From: Microthrixaceae bacterium | GTDB taxonomy: Bacteria > Actinomycetota > Acidimicrobiia > Acidimicrobiales > DATDAH01 | Assembly: GCA_020637195.1 (NCBI GenBank) | Contig: JACJWK010000001.1 | Span: 62,001-126,000, forward strand | Direction of reading: 5' to 3' | DNA length: 64,000 bases | Shown: piece after piece, positions 24,976-32,898 of the stretch | Position numbering within the stretch: the first letter of the stretch is position 1 | Layout: each line of letters opens with the position of its first letter | Program-made: the position numbers and the translations under genes | The notes under the pieces: generated by a model | Databases searched by the model: none | Told to the model about the DNA's origin: nothing | What the model saw: the letters and a program-made list of their open reading frames with translations, nothing else

Positions 24976-26348
24976 TCGGTCGGCGCGGCCGGGACCTCGA
25001 TCGCGTCGATGTCGATCTCGCCGACCGGCCCGCGGGCGGGCTCGGTGGGCGCGGTCGCGGCATCGGGCATGTTCTCGAGGTCACCCGGGTCGGGCAGCTC
25101 GACGGTCTCGAAGTCGTTCTGGTCGGCCTGCATCGAGTCCAGCAGCCCGATCAGCGCGGCCGATTCGGCGTTGATCTCGCCGAAGGGACCTCCGCACGGG
25201 GCGACCTGCTCGAGGTCGGCCGGGCTCAACACCGCGGCGTCGTTGCCGGAGAAGCAGTTCTCGGTGTCCGCGGCCTCGACGGTCATGATGTCCCAGCCCC
25301 CGTTGGCGTCGTTGCCCTGGGCGAGGTTGTCGACCACCTCGTTGCGGTGGGCGTGCCACACGAGCGGGTTGGGCAGCTCGGCGATCTCGGCGTCGGACAC
25401 GGGCACCGAGTCCTCGGTGCAGTCGGGGTCGGGCTCCTCGATGATCGGGCCGATCGGGTCGGACTCGGGCGTCGGGGCGACCAGGATGCCGGCCACGGGG
25501 TTGTCGTCGACCCGGTTGCGGGCCACGAAGTTGTCGTTGGAGCCCGTGATGATGATGCCGACCCCCGGGAACTCGGCGGCCACCGCGATGGCGCTGGTCT
25601 CGAGGTTGCCGTTGTCCGAGGCCACGTTGCCCACGATGGTGTTGTTGATCGGCGGGGCGCAGCCCTCGTAGCTGCCCGCGTTGGGCACGATGCCCGAGCG
25701 GTTGTGGCGGAACGTCGAGTTCACGATGGTGACGTTCGTCGAGTTCGTGCCCGAGTAGCCGAGGCCGTTCCACTCGGAGGTGAAGTCGTCGATCACCGCG
25801 TTGCAGTCACCGCACTGGCCGATGTAGATGCCGGCGTCGGGGCTGCCCGAGCCGTAGGAGTGCTCGAACACACCGTTGACCGAGCCGTAGGCGTACACGC
25901 CGTAGTCGCCGTTGCGGATGGCGGTGAGGTACGAGCCCCGGTAGCCGTCGGCGCCGGTCCAGAAGAACCCGTTGCCCGTGTAGTTCTGGGCGGTCATGTT
26001 CTCGACGACGACGCCGTCGGTCTCGAGGATGCGGATGCCGTTCTCGAGCTCGAAGCCGCCCTCGAGGACCACGTTGTTGCGGTCGATGCCCCGGATGGTG
26101 ATGTCCGGGCACGTCACGTTGACCGCCTCCTCGTAGGTGCCCTCGGCGACGAGCACGAGCGCCCCGGGCGCGGCCTTGTCGGCCGCCTCCTGGATCGTGT
26201 CGAAGTCGTCGGGCACGTTGAGGGTGCCCTCCTGGTCGCAGGTCGGCGCGGCCGGCGCGTCGCTCGACTCGTCGCCGTCGCTGCCGCAGGCCGCGGCGAC
26301 GAAGACCACGGCCAGCAGCACGGCCAGGAGTCGCTTCGTGATGGTCAT
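24972..26348 (-). CDS. Lipoprotein with right-handed parallel beta-helix (NosD-like)
   Basis: A 458-residue lipoprotein: lipobox VAAAC gives a lipidated Cys near residue 21. LNVPDDFDTIQEAADKAAPG is the typical entry to a pectate-lyase/NosD-like beta-helix, followed by rungs with Asn/Gly/Val periodicity (VVVENMTAQNYTGNGF, VTIVNSTFRHNRSGI, NDNFVARNRVDDNPVAGI). Two Cys pairs (QCGDC and YEGC) may form disulfides. The C-terminal 80 residues are acidic and Pro-rich. Such helices bind or cleave polysaccharides or chaperone copper (NosD). It stands between a cupredoxin lipoprotein and a DUF1996 protein. Confidence 0.85.
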   Translation of the reverse strand: MTITKRLLAVLLAVVFVAAACGSDGDESSDAPAAPTCDQEGTLNVPDDFDTIQEAADKAAPGALVLVAEGTYEEAVNVTCPDITIRGIDRNNVVLEGGFELENGIRILETDGVVVENMTAQNYTGNGFFWTGADGYRGSYLTAIRNGDYGVYAYGSVNGVFEHSYGSGSPDAGIYIGQCGDCNAVIDDFTSEWNGLGYSGTNSTNVTIVNSTFRHNRSGIVPNAGSYEGCAPPINNTIVGNVASDNGNLETSAIAVAAEFPGVGIIITGSNDNFVARNRVDDNPVAGILVAPTPESDPIGPIIEEPDPDCTEDSVPVSDAEIAELPNPLVWHAHRNEVVDNLAQGNDANGGWDIMTVEAADTENCFSGNDAAVLSPADLEQVAPCGGPFGEINAESAALIGLLDSMQADQNDFETVELPDPGDLENMPDAATAPTEPARGPVGEIDIDAIEVPAAPTD

Positions 26349-26379
26349 GGTGTGCGGTGTCCCCCTCGGGTGTCGTCCG

Positions 26380-26772
26380 TCAGCCTTCGACGGTGATGGA
26401 GCCGATCATGCCCGCCGTGGCGGTGCCGTGGATCGAGCAGTAGTAGTCGTAGGTGCCCGGCTCGGTGAAGCGCACCGAGGTGGGCGGAGACCCGGGCTTG
26501 AAGTCCTCGACCTCGATCGTCCAGTCCTCGTCGGGGTCGGCCGGGATCACGTTGTGGTCGTTGCGGCCCCGGTTCCGGAACTCGATCTCGGCACCGGCGG
26601 GCACGGTGATCTCCTCCGGCGCGAAGGAGTTGTCGAGGGCGTCGACCTGCTCGGTCACGCCCTCGACCAGCTCGACGTCGTCCCCGCTCCCGCAGGCGGT
26701 CAGGCCGAGCCCGGCGAGCAGGGCGACGGCGGCCAGGCCGGTCAGGCGCCGGCGCGGGGTGGGAGCAGGCAT
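26380..26772 (-). CDS. Cupredoxin (plastocyanin-like) lipoprotein
   Basis: A 130-residue lipoprotein with lipobox LTAC (Cys near 27). The type I copper ligands are all present: His in NDHNVIP, then Cys, His and Met in YYCSIHGTATAGMIG. It would be tethered to the outer face of the membrane and carry or shuttle electrons or copper. Start ATG 26772 is the one that places a signal peptide properly; an upstream in-frame start would add 18 residues. It is 31 bases upstream of the beta-helix lipoprotein gene on the same strand, so a shared transcript is likely. Confidence 0.9.
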   Translation of the reverse strand: MPAPTPRRRLTGLAAVALLAGLGLTACGSGDDVELVEGVTEQVDALDNSFAPEEITVPAGAEIEFRNRGRNDHNVIPADPDEDWTIEVEDFKPGSPPTSVRFTEPGTYDYYCSIHGTATAGMIGSITVEG

Positions 26773-26859
26773 CGTGGCGGATCCTCGGGACGGGGTCGGG
26801 GCCGGCCGATCGTAGTCAGGTGGCACGGTTCGCCGGAATCGGGCCGCCGCCCCGCCGCG

Positions 26860-28386
26860 TCAGCCCCGAGGTGAGTCGATCATCGCCGGCCGGTTGGGCC
26901 AGGCCTGGAAGGTGCGCCGGTGGCGGGCCATGGCCGACTGGATCAGCTCGATGTAGACGAGCTTGCGGATCAGGTAGCTGTGCTGCTCCTTCGGGTCCAG
27001 GTACAGGTTGAACATCTTCCCGTACCCGTACTGCTGGAGCACGCCGCTGAAGCCGCCCGAGTTGACCACGTCGGTGTCGTCGTCGGTGATCGAGGCGATC
27101 ATGTACTTGTACTCGGCCACCCGGATCGCCGAGAAGGTCGCCGTCAGCCAGTAGTAGTGGAACTTCCGGTTCGACAGGCCGCCGCCGCCGAGCAGGAACG
27201 ACGTCTGGTCGATCGCGTCGACGAAGCGGTCGTCGGGGACCAGGTCGTCGGCCCCGGCGAGGTGCAGCATGGTCGCGAACAGGTCGAGCTGGTCGAAGAT
27301 CCCGTCGGTGGCGGCGGGCTCGATCATCCCCGGCCACGAGAACACCGCCGGCACCCGGACCCCGCCCTCCCACGTGGATCCCTTGGCGCAGCGGAACGGG
27401 GTGTAGGCGGCGTCGGGCCACGTCTCCATCTCGGGACCGTTGTCCGACGAGATGAACACCAGCGTGTTGTCGGCCTGACCGGTCTCCTCGAGGGCGGCGA
27501 CGAGGCGGCCCACGATGTCGTCGAGCTCGACGATGGTGTCCTTGTAGGGGTGCTTGGCCGGGGACGACCCCTGGAACCGCTCGAGCGGGTAGTTGTCGAA
27601 GTGCGCCCCTCGCGTGCAGTGGTACAGGAACCACGGTCGCTCGTTCCCGGCCATCCGGCGGATGAAGTCCTCGGAGTACGCCGCCCAGCGGTCGTCGAGC
27701 GTGGACAGCACCGGGATCGTGACCTCCTCCACGTTCTCGGGGTCCTCGCCCCGGGTGGCGTGCACCCAGCACTTGTTGAAGCGCTCGTTGCGGACCCACT
27801 CGGTGCGCTCGTCGCTGTAGACGACCTCGGGGAAGAAGTACGGGTCGCGCCACTCGGTGTACATGTCCGACACGCTGAGGAAGCCGTAGAAGTCGTCGAA
27901 GCCGACGTGCTGGGGCTGGCTGGCCAGGTTCTCGCCCATGTGCCACTTCCCGACGGCCTGGGTGACGTACCCGGCCCGGCTGAGCAGGTCCGGGAGCACC
28001 ACCTCGCCCTCGAGGCCGCCCGGCATGCCGTACATCGGCGGGATGAGCAGGCCGTGGCGCATGGGCAGACGCCCGGTCATGATCGACGCCCGCGACGGCG
28101 TGCACGAGGGCTCGGAGTAGGCCGACGTGAGGAGCAGGCCCTCGCGGGCCAGTCGGTCGATGTTGGGGGTCGGCGCCCCCACCATCACCCCGCCGCCGTA
28201 GCAGCCGAAGTCACCCCAGCCCACGTCGTCCATCAACACCACGAGGACGTTGGGCTTCTTGCCGGTCCGCTCCTCGAGCGCGGCCAGCTTCGCCGACGCG
28301 GCCGCCTCCTGGTCCTCGTGGACGAAGCGCGGCTCGCGGTGGTCCGCCACGTGGGTGGTCGGCGCGCTGATCAGGTCGTGGCCCAT
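26860..28386 (-). CDS. Sulfatase (formylglycine-dependent arylsulfatase type)
   Basis: A 508-residue sulfatase. The metal Asp pair is in VVLMDDVGWGDFG (about 49-61) and the formylglycine site is SCTPSRASIMTGR (Cys near 97, C-x-P-x-R). AVGKWHMGE, RGAHFDNYPL and ISSDNGPE are the other active-site stretches. A Cys-type sulfatase needs an FGE enzyme for activation, not seen here. No signal peptide precedes the 45-residue N-terminal helix, so it is probably cytosolic or uses another route, unusual for a family often exported. Start ATG 28386 has GAGGGGG upstream. It is the first gene of the minus-strand group ending at 24097, with an 87-base gap to the cupredoxin gene. Confidence 0.9.
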   Translation of the reverse strand: MGHDLISAPTTHVADHREPRFVHEDQEAAASAKLAALEERTGKKPNVLVVLMDDVGWGDFGCYGGGVMVGAPTPNIDRLAREGLLLTSAYSEPSCTPSRASIMTGRLPMRHGLLIPPMYGMPGGLEGEVVLPDLLSRAGYVTQAVGKWHMGENLASQPQHVGFDDFYGFLSVSDMYTEWRDPYFFPEVVYSDERTEWVRNERFNKCWVHATRGEDPENVEEVTIPVLSTLDDRWAAYSEDFIRRMAGNERPWFLYHCTRGAHFDNYPLERFQGSSPAKHPYKDTIVELDDIVGRLVAALEETGQADNTLVFISSDNGPEMETWPDAAYTPFRCAKGSTWEGGVRVPAVFSWPGMIEPAATDGIFDQLDLFATMLHLAGADDLVPDDRFVDAIDQTSFLLGGGGLSNRKFHYYWLTATFSAIRVAEYKYMIASITDDDTDVVNSGGFSGVLQQYGYGKMFNLYLDPKEQHSYLIRKLVYIELIQSAMARHRRTFQAWPNRPAMIDSPRG

Positions 28387-28457
28387 GGGTCCCCCTCGGT
28401 CGCCGGAGCGAGACCCCGGTTCTAGCCGATGCCGGGGAGCGATCGCCGCGGGCGGGG

Positions 28458-28482
28458 AATTTGGGCCGTTCGCCCTATTACG
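28458..28482. promoter_or_regulatory. TGGGCCGTTCGCCC motif upstream of the Flp pilin gene
   Basis: AATTTGGGCCGTTCGCCCTA (28458-28477) is the second copy of the motif seen at 22957-22980, here without the extra A. It contains GGGC/GCCC half-sites separated by CGTTC, and is followed by CCGGCGCCGG (28485-28494). It lies about 100 bases before the pilin ATG and about 75 bases before the divergent sulfatase start, so it could serve either. Confidence 0.4.
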
Positions 28483-28507
28483 AACCGGCGCCGGCGTGTC
28501 GATACGA

Positions 28508-28562
28508 GTTCTTGTCAGAACACGGGTCCAGAAGGATCTCGTGCCGGAAAGACAGAACACGG
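28508..28562 (+). promoter_or_regulatory. Inverted and direct repeats in the pilin leader
   Basis: GTTCT-TGTC-AGAAC (28508-28521) is a perfect 5-base inverted repeat containing a TTGTCA element (28512-28517) that could be a -35 box. CAGAACACGG occurs at 28516-28525 and again at 28553-28562, just before the pilin ribosome site (GGAGA at 28561-28565). A matching -10 near 28535 is poor. This may be a regulator site controlling pilin expression. Confidence 0.35.
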
Positions 28563-28572
28563 AGACATCCCG

Positions 28573-28761
28573 ATGATCCTCACCTACGAGTTCCTCGCCA
28601 ACTGGCTGCGGGCCCGCTTCGCCGACAGCGAGCGTGGCGCCTCCCTCGTGGAGTACGCCCTGCTCGTCGCGCTGATCGCCGTCGTGTGCATCGCCGCCGT
28701 GACCATCCTCGGCAAGAACGCCTCGAACAAGTTCAGCAGCGTCGGCACCTCGATCGGCTGA
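28573..28761 (+). CDS. flp: Flp-type (type IVb) pilin
   Basis: A 62-residue pilin precursor. After a short leader comes the class III cleavage site G|ASLVEYALLVALIAVV (about residues 22-38): Gly at -1, Glu at +5 (the VEY Glu) and a Tyr beside it, which is the Flp hallmark, followed by the hydrophobic assembly helix. The short C-terminal part ends KFSSVGTSIG. Flp pili need TadV/TadZ/TadA/TadB/C, none of which are in the window, so the assembly genes must be elsewhere. It is monocistronic, with its own leader and terminator. Confidence 0.95.
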   Translation: MILTYEFLANWLRARFADSERGASLVEYALLVALIAVVCIAAVTILGKNASNKFSSVGTSIG

Positions 28762-28785
28762 TCAGGCGCTCGAACGAGCTTCGGC

Positions 28786-28817
28786 AACGGGGGCGGGCCT
28801 TCGGGCCCGCCCCCGTT
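28786..28817. terminator. Intrinsic terminator after flp (UUCG tetraloop hairpin)
   Basis: A perfect hairpin: CGGGGGCGGGCC (28788-28799), loop TTCG (28800-28803), GGCCCGCCCCCG (28804-28815), extended by AA/TT to a 14-bp stem. It begins 25 bases after the pilin stop and 26 bases before the end of the convergent kinase gene, so it probably serves both. No long U-tract follows, normal for high-GC actinobacteria. Confidence 0.85.
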
Positions 28818-28842
28818 CCGCGTCCCCGGACGAGGGCCGTGC

Positions 28843-30381
28843 TCAGACCGGCCCGACGATCTGCTCGACCTCGAAGAGCTCGTTGAGGTCGACGACGCCC
28901 TCGGCGGCCTCGATCTCGGCGCGGCTGACCGGCGCCGGGTCGAACTCGCCCTCCTGGTCCTCGAGCGTCACCCGGTAGTCGTCGACCCCGGCGACCTGCG
29001 CGAACACGAGGGTGTACTCACACGCGTCGAACAACCCGCCGTCGACCTGCGCCCCGGCCGGGAACGCCGTCGGGGGCACGAGCACCTCACCGTCGGGCGT
29101 CTCGAGGCCCACGCTGACCTCGGGGACGATGCAGCCGGCGTCCCCCGTGAGCAACTGCTCGAAGAAGTCCCCGAAGTCGTTGGCGTCGAGGGTCAGGCGC
29201 GCGGTGACCGAGATCGGCGGCGCCGGGGCGGCGGTCGTGGTCGTGACCGCGGGCGCCGCCGTGGCGGGTGCCGCCGTCGCGCCGTTCCCGGCCCCGTCGT
29301 CCCCGCGGCCCGCGAGCAGCAAGGCCCCGGCGGCGCCGAGCACGAGGGCGGCGAGGCCGACCACGAGGACCACCGGCCAGACCCGGCGGCGGGGCGCCGC
29401 GGCGCCGGCGGCGACCGCCACCGGCGGCATCGACGTCGGTGGTGCCGGCGGCGGCGGGGGCGGGACGACCGGGGTCGGTGTGGCGCTCGCGGTCGCGAGG
29501 GGCAGGGCGCCGACCCAGGTGTGCTCGATGAGGTGGGTGGTCTCCTCCACCAGCTCGGCCGTGGGGTCGGCGTCGTCGCCGCCCAGCAGGCCGGCGAGCA
29601 CGGCCTTGGCCGACGGGCGCTGGAGCGGGTCCTTGATGAACCCCGCCTCGACGAAGGGCCGCACCTCCTGGGGGAGCCCGGCCAGGTCGGGCTCGCCCGA
29701 GAGGATCCGGGCGGTGACCTCCTCGGGGCCCCCCATCCCGAACGGGGGGCGACCCGTGCCGGCGAAGGCCACCAGCGACGCCCACGTGAACACGTCGACC
29801 GCGGGGGTCGACACCTGGCCGGCCGCCTGCTCGGGTGCCATCCAGCCCGCCGAGCCGATCACGGTCCCGGCCATCGTGAGGGGCATCGCCCCGCTGGCCG
29901 CGGCGATGCCGAAGTCGACCAGCTTGGGCTGGTCGGCGGCCAGGATGACGTTGCTCGGCTTGAGGTCGCGGTGGATGACCCCCTGCTCGTGGATGAGCAC
30001 CAGCGCCTCGGCGAGCGCGGCCGCGAGCGCCCGCAGGCGCGGCCCCTCGAGCGGGCCGTCTCGCGCCACGCTGTCGGCGAGGGTCGGGCCGTCCACGAAC
30101 TCGACCACGAGGTAGGGCTGGGGCGCCTCGGTGTCGGCGTCGACCAGGGCGGCGACCCGCGGCCCCGACACCCGCCGGAGCGCCTCGACCTCGCGCCGGA
30201 AGCGCTCCCGGAAGGTCTCGTCGTGGGCCAGGTCGGCGCGTACCAGCTTCACCGCCACCGGCGCGTCGTCGCGGCCACGCCCGAGGTAGACGATGCCCAT
30301 GCCCCCGGCGCCGAGGCGGTCCGTCAGCACGAAGTCGCCCAGGCGCTGCGGGTCGCTGGGCTCGAGCGGGGTGACCGGCAT
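28843..30381 (-). CDS. PknB-type Ser/Thr protein kinase with extracellular sensor
   Basis: A 512-residue receptor kinase. The kinase domain (about 15-270) has the glycine loop LGAGGMGIVYLG, the VAVKLV lysine, HRDLKPSNV, DFG and APE (in WMAPEQAAG). A Pro-rich linker (VVPPPPPPAPPTS) leads to one membrane helix (VVLVVGLAALVLGAAGALL, about 345-363) and a roughly 125-residue extracytoplasmic domain with two cysteines and no PASTA repeat. It would sense something outside and phosphorylate cytosolic targets. Convergent with flp; divergent from the acyl-CoA dehydrogenase gene across a palindrome. Start ATG 30381. Confidence 0.92.
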   Translation of the reverse strand: MPVTPLEPSDPQRLGDFVLTDRLGAGGMGIVYLGRGRDDAPVAVKLVRADLAHDETFRERFRREVEALRRVSGPRVAALVDADTEAPQPYLVVEFVDGPTLADSVARDGPLEGPRLRALAAALAEALVLIHEQGVIHRDLKPSNVILAADQPKLVDFGIAAASGAMPLTMAGTVIGSAGWMAPEQAAGQVSTPAVDVFTWASLVAFAGTGRPPFGMGGPEEVTARILSGEPDLAGLPQEVRPFVEAGFIKDPLQRPSAKAVLAGLLGGDDADPTAELVEETTHLIEHTWVGALPLATASATPTPVVPPPPPPAPPTSMPPVAVAAGAAAPRRRVWPVVLVVGLAALVLGAAGALLLAGRGDDGAGNGATAAPATAAPAVTTTTAAPAPPISVTARLTLDANDFGDFFEQLLTGDAGCIVPEVSVGLETPDGEVLVPPTAFPAGAQVDGGLFDACEYTLVFAQVAGVDDYRVTLEDQEGEFDPAPVSRAEIEAAEGVVDLNELFEVEQIVGPV

Positions 30382-30423
30382 CGGCTCCAGTCTGCCCGCT
30401 CGCGCCCGGCCCGGCCCGACAGG

Positions 30424-30441
30424 GGGCCGGCGCGCCGGCCC
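30424..30441. repeat. Perfect 18-bp palindrome between divergent genes
   Basis: GGGCCGGCGCGCCGGCCC is a perfect 9+9 palindrome midway between the kinase start (30381) and the acyl-CoA dehydrogenase start (30482). In DNA this GC-rich such palindromes arise by chance more easily, but the position suits an operator for either gene or a hairpin in the leader. No function is assigned. Confidence 0.4.
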
Positions 30442-30481
30442 TGCGCTTTGCACCGGTGCCGCGGCCGACCACACTGGGCCC

Positions 30482-31657
30482 ATGGCCTCGCACCCGGCGG
30501 ACGACCCCCGCGACTTCCTCGGCATCGACCCGCTCCTCGACGACGAGGAGCGCCAGATCCGCGACACGGTCCGGAGCTTCGTCGGCGACCGGGTGCTGCC
30601 CGACATCGGTGAGTGGTTCGAGGCGGGCCACTTCCCTCGCGAGCTGGCCAAGGAGATGGGCGCCCTCGGCCTGCTCGGCATGCACCTCGAGGGCTACGGC
30701 TGCGCCGGCACCAACGCGGTGAGCTACGGCCTGGCCTGCCTGGAGCTCGAGGCCGGCGACTCGGGGTTCCGCAGCTTCGTCTCCGTGCAGGGCTCGCTCG
30801 CCATGTTCCCCATCCACGCCTACGGCAGCGACGAGCAGCGACAGGAGTGGCTCCCGCGCATGGCTGCCGGCGAGGCCGTCGGGTGCTTCGGCCTCACCGA
30901 GCCCGACTCGGGAAGCGATCCGTCGAGCATGCGCACCCACGCCCGCCGCGACGGGTCGGACTGGGTGCTCAACGGCACGAAGATGTGGATCACGAACGGG
31001 GGCGTCGCCGACGTGGCGGTCGTGTGGGCGCGCACCGACGAGGGGGTCCGGGGCTTCGTGGTGCCCACCGACACCCCCGGGTTCTCGACCAACGACGTGC
31101 ACCGCAAGCTCTCGCTCCGGGCCTCGGTCACGTCCGAGCTCGTGCTCGACGACGTGCGCCTGCCCGCCGACGCGGTGCTGCCCGGCGTGGCGTCCATGCG
31201 TGGCCCGCTGTCGTGCCTCGACGAGGCCCGGTTCGGCATCTTGTTCGGCGCGGTCGGTGCGGCGCGGGCGTGCTACGAGGCGGCGCTCGACTACGCGGTC
31301 GAGCGCGAGCAGTTCGGCCGCCCCATCGGCTCGTTCCAGCTGACCCAACGCAAGCTCGTCGAGATGATGGTGGCGGTCAACCGCGCCGCCCTCGTCGCGC
31401 TGCACCTCGGCCGCCGCAAGGACGCCCACGAGCTGACCCCCGCCCAGGTCAGCTTCGGCAAGTTCGACAACGTGCGCCAGGCGCTCGAGGTCGCCCGCGA
31501 GGCCCGCAGCGTGCTCGGCGCCAACGGCATCACCCTCGAGTACCCGGTGATCCGCCACATGAACAACCTCGAGTCCGTCTACACCTACGAGGGCACCAAC
31601 GAGATCCACACCCTCGTGCTGGGCCAGGCCCTGACGGGCCTGCCCGCGTTCCGGTGA
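30482..31657 (+). CDS. Acyl-CoA dehydrogenase, glutaryl-CoA dehydrogenase type
   Basis: A 391-residue FAD enzyme. YEGTNEIHTLVLGQALTG at the C-terminus carries the catalytic Glu of the glutaryl-CoA dehydrogenase group, and FRSFVSVQGSL near 98 has the Arg that binds the free carboxylate of glutaryl-CoA. FAD motifs are LTEPDSGSDPSSM and WITNGG. It would oxidise and decarboxylate glutaryl-CoA to crotonyl-CoA in Lys/Trp/benzoyl-CoA breakdown. Other dicarboxyl-CoA substrates are possible. A CACACT box ends 6 bases before ATG 30482, resembling the leaderless pattern. Followed by a second dehydrogenase 79 bases on. Confidence 0.88.
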   Translation: MASHPADDPRDFLGIDPLLDDEERQIRDTVRSFVGDRVLPDIGEWFEAGHFPRELAKEMGALGLLGMHLEGYGCAGTNAVSYGLACLELEAGDSGFRSFVSVQGSLAMFPIHAYGSDEQRQEWLPRMAAGEAVGCFGLTEPDSGSDPSSMRTHARRDGSDWVLNGTKMWITNGGVADVAVVWARTDEGVRGFVVPTDTPGFSTNDVHRKLSLRASVTSELVLDDVRLPADAVLPGVASMRGPLSCLDEARFGILFGAVGAARACYEAALDYAVEREQFGRPIGSFQLTQRKLVEMMVAVNRAALVALHLGRRKDAHELTPAQVSFGKFDNVRQALEVAREARSVLGANGITLEYPVIRHMNNLESVYTYEGTNEIHTLVLGQALTGLPAFR

Positions 31658-31736
31658 CCCGCGGCCCGGACCACCGGTCCCGCTGAGTCGCACCGCCCGT
31701 CCCGACCGTTCCGACCCCGCCGCCCGAGGGAGCCCC

Positions 31737-32882
31737 GTGCAGTTCACCGAAGACCACGCCATGTTCCGCAAGACCGTCCGCGACGTCGTCGAGCGCGAGA
31801 TCAACCCCCACGTCGACGAGTGGGAGGCCGCGGGCGTGTTCCCCGCCCACGAGCTGTTCGCCACCCTGGGCGCGCTCGGGCTGCTCGGCCTCGAGTACGA
31901 CGAGGCCTACGGCGGCCAGGGTGCCGACCACAGCTACACGGTGATCCTGGGGGAGGAGCTCGGGCGCATCCACTGCGGTGGGGTGCCCATGGCCATCGCG
32001 GTGCAGACCGACATGGCCACCCCCTCACTGCACCGCTTCGGCACCGAGGAGCTGAAGCAGCGCTACCTGGTCCCGGCGATCCGCGGCGAGGCGGTGGCCG
32101 CGATCGCGGTCACCGAGCCCGACGCCGGCTCCGACGTCGCCGCCCTGCGCACCCGCGCCGTGCGTGACGGCGACGAGTGGGTCGTCAACGGCACGAAGCT
32201 CTACATCACCAACGGCACCCAGGCGGACTGGCTCTGCCTGCTGGCCCGGACCTCGGACGAGGGCGGCTACCACGGGATGTCCCAGATCGTCGTGCCCACC
32301 GACGCCCCCGGCTTCCGGGTCAGTCGCAGCCTGAAGAAGATGGGCATGTGGTCGTCGGACACGGCCGAGCTCAGCTTCGAGGACGTCCGCGTCCCCTTGG
32401 CCAACACCATCGGCGAGCCGGGTCGAGGCTTCCAGCAGCAGATGGCCCAGTTCCAGAACGAGCGCATGATCGCCAACTACCTGGCCGTGGGCTCGATGGA
32501 GGTCGCGCTCGAGCGCACGGTCGCCTACCTCCGGGAGCGGGTCGTGTTCGGCGCGCCCCTGGCCGAGAGCCAGCACATCCAGTTCGCCCTGGCCGAGCTC
32601 TTCGCCGAGCTCGACGTCGTCCGCCAGTACAACTACGCCTGCGCCGAGGCCTACCTGCGGGGCGAGGACACCACCCGCTTCGCGACGATCGCCAAGCTGG
32701 TGGCACCGCGGCTCGCGCGGCGCGTGGCCGACACGTGCCTGCAGTTCCACGGTGGCATCGGCTACATGGACGAGACGTGGGCCTCGCGCTACTTCCGGGA
32801 CAGCCGGCTCTGGTCGATCGGCGGTGGCGCCGACGAGGTGATGCTGCGCACCATCGCCCGCATGGAGGGCATCGGCGCGTGA
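31737..32882 (+). CDS. Acyl-CoA dehydrogenase
   Basis: A 381-residue FAD-dependent dehydrogenase with the usual three-domain layout. IAVTEPDAGSDVAALRT and LYITNGT are FAD/substrate-loop motifs, and FHGGIGYMDETWASRYFRD plus GGGADEVML mark the C-terminal helix bundle with the catalytic Glu. It resembles long- or branched-chain (citronellyl-CoA-like) enzymes. GTG 31737 is the start, with GAGGGAGCCCC upstream. It is downstream of a glutaryl-CoA dehydrogenase-like gene on the same strand and probably co-transcribed, but each likely acts on a different acyl-CoA. Confidence 0.9.
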   Translation: MQFTEDHAMFRKTVRDVVEREINPHVDEWEAAGVFPAHELFATLGALGLLGLEYDEAYGGQGADHSYTVILGEELGRIHCGGVPMAIAVQTDMATPSLHRFGTEELKQRYLVPAIRGEAVAAIAVTEPDAGSDVAALRTRAVRDGDEWVVNGTKLYITNGTQADWLCLLARTSDEGGYHGMSQIVVPTDAPGFRVSRSLKKMGMWSSDTAELSFEDVRVPLANTIGEPGRGFQQQMAQFQNERMIANYLAVGSMEVALERTVAYLRERVVFGAPLAESQHIQFALAELFAELDVVRQYNYACAEAYLRGEDTTRFATIAKLVAPRLARRVADTCLQFHGGIGYMDETWASRYFRDSRLWSIGGGADEVMLRTIARMEGIGA

Positions 32883-32898
32883 GCCCGGGGCGCGGGTC

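Noticed and set aside
28508..28521. LexA (SOS) box before the pilin gene
   Set aside because: The half-sites are GTTCT...AGAAC, the opposite orientation to the actinobacterial CGAAC...GTTCG box.
28387..28572. c-di-GMP riboswitch in the long pilin leader
   Set aside because: None of the conserved GEMM elements could be seen; the leader has only short repeats.
29087..31864. A 925-residue open frame on the minus strand across the kinase and two dehydrogenases
   Set aside because: It is the out-of-frame shadow of the kinase gene and the antisense of the dehydrogenases, low-complexity and without any recognisable domain.
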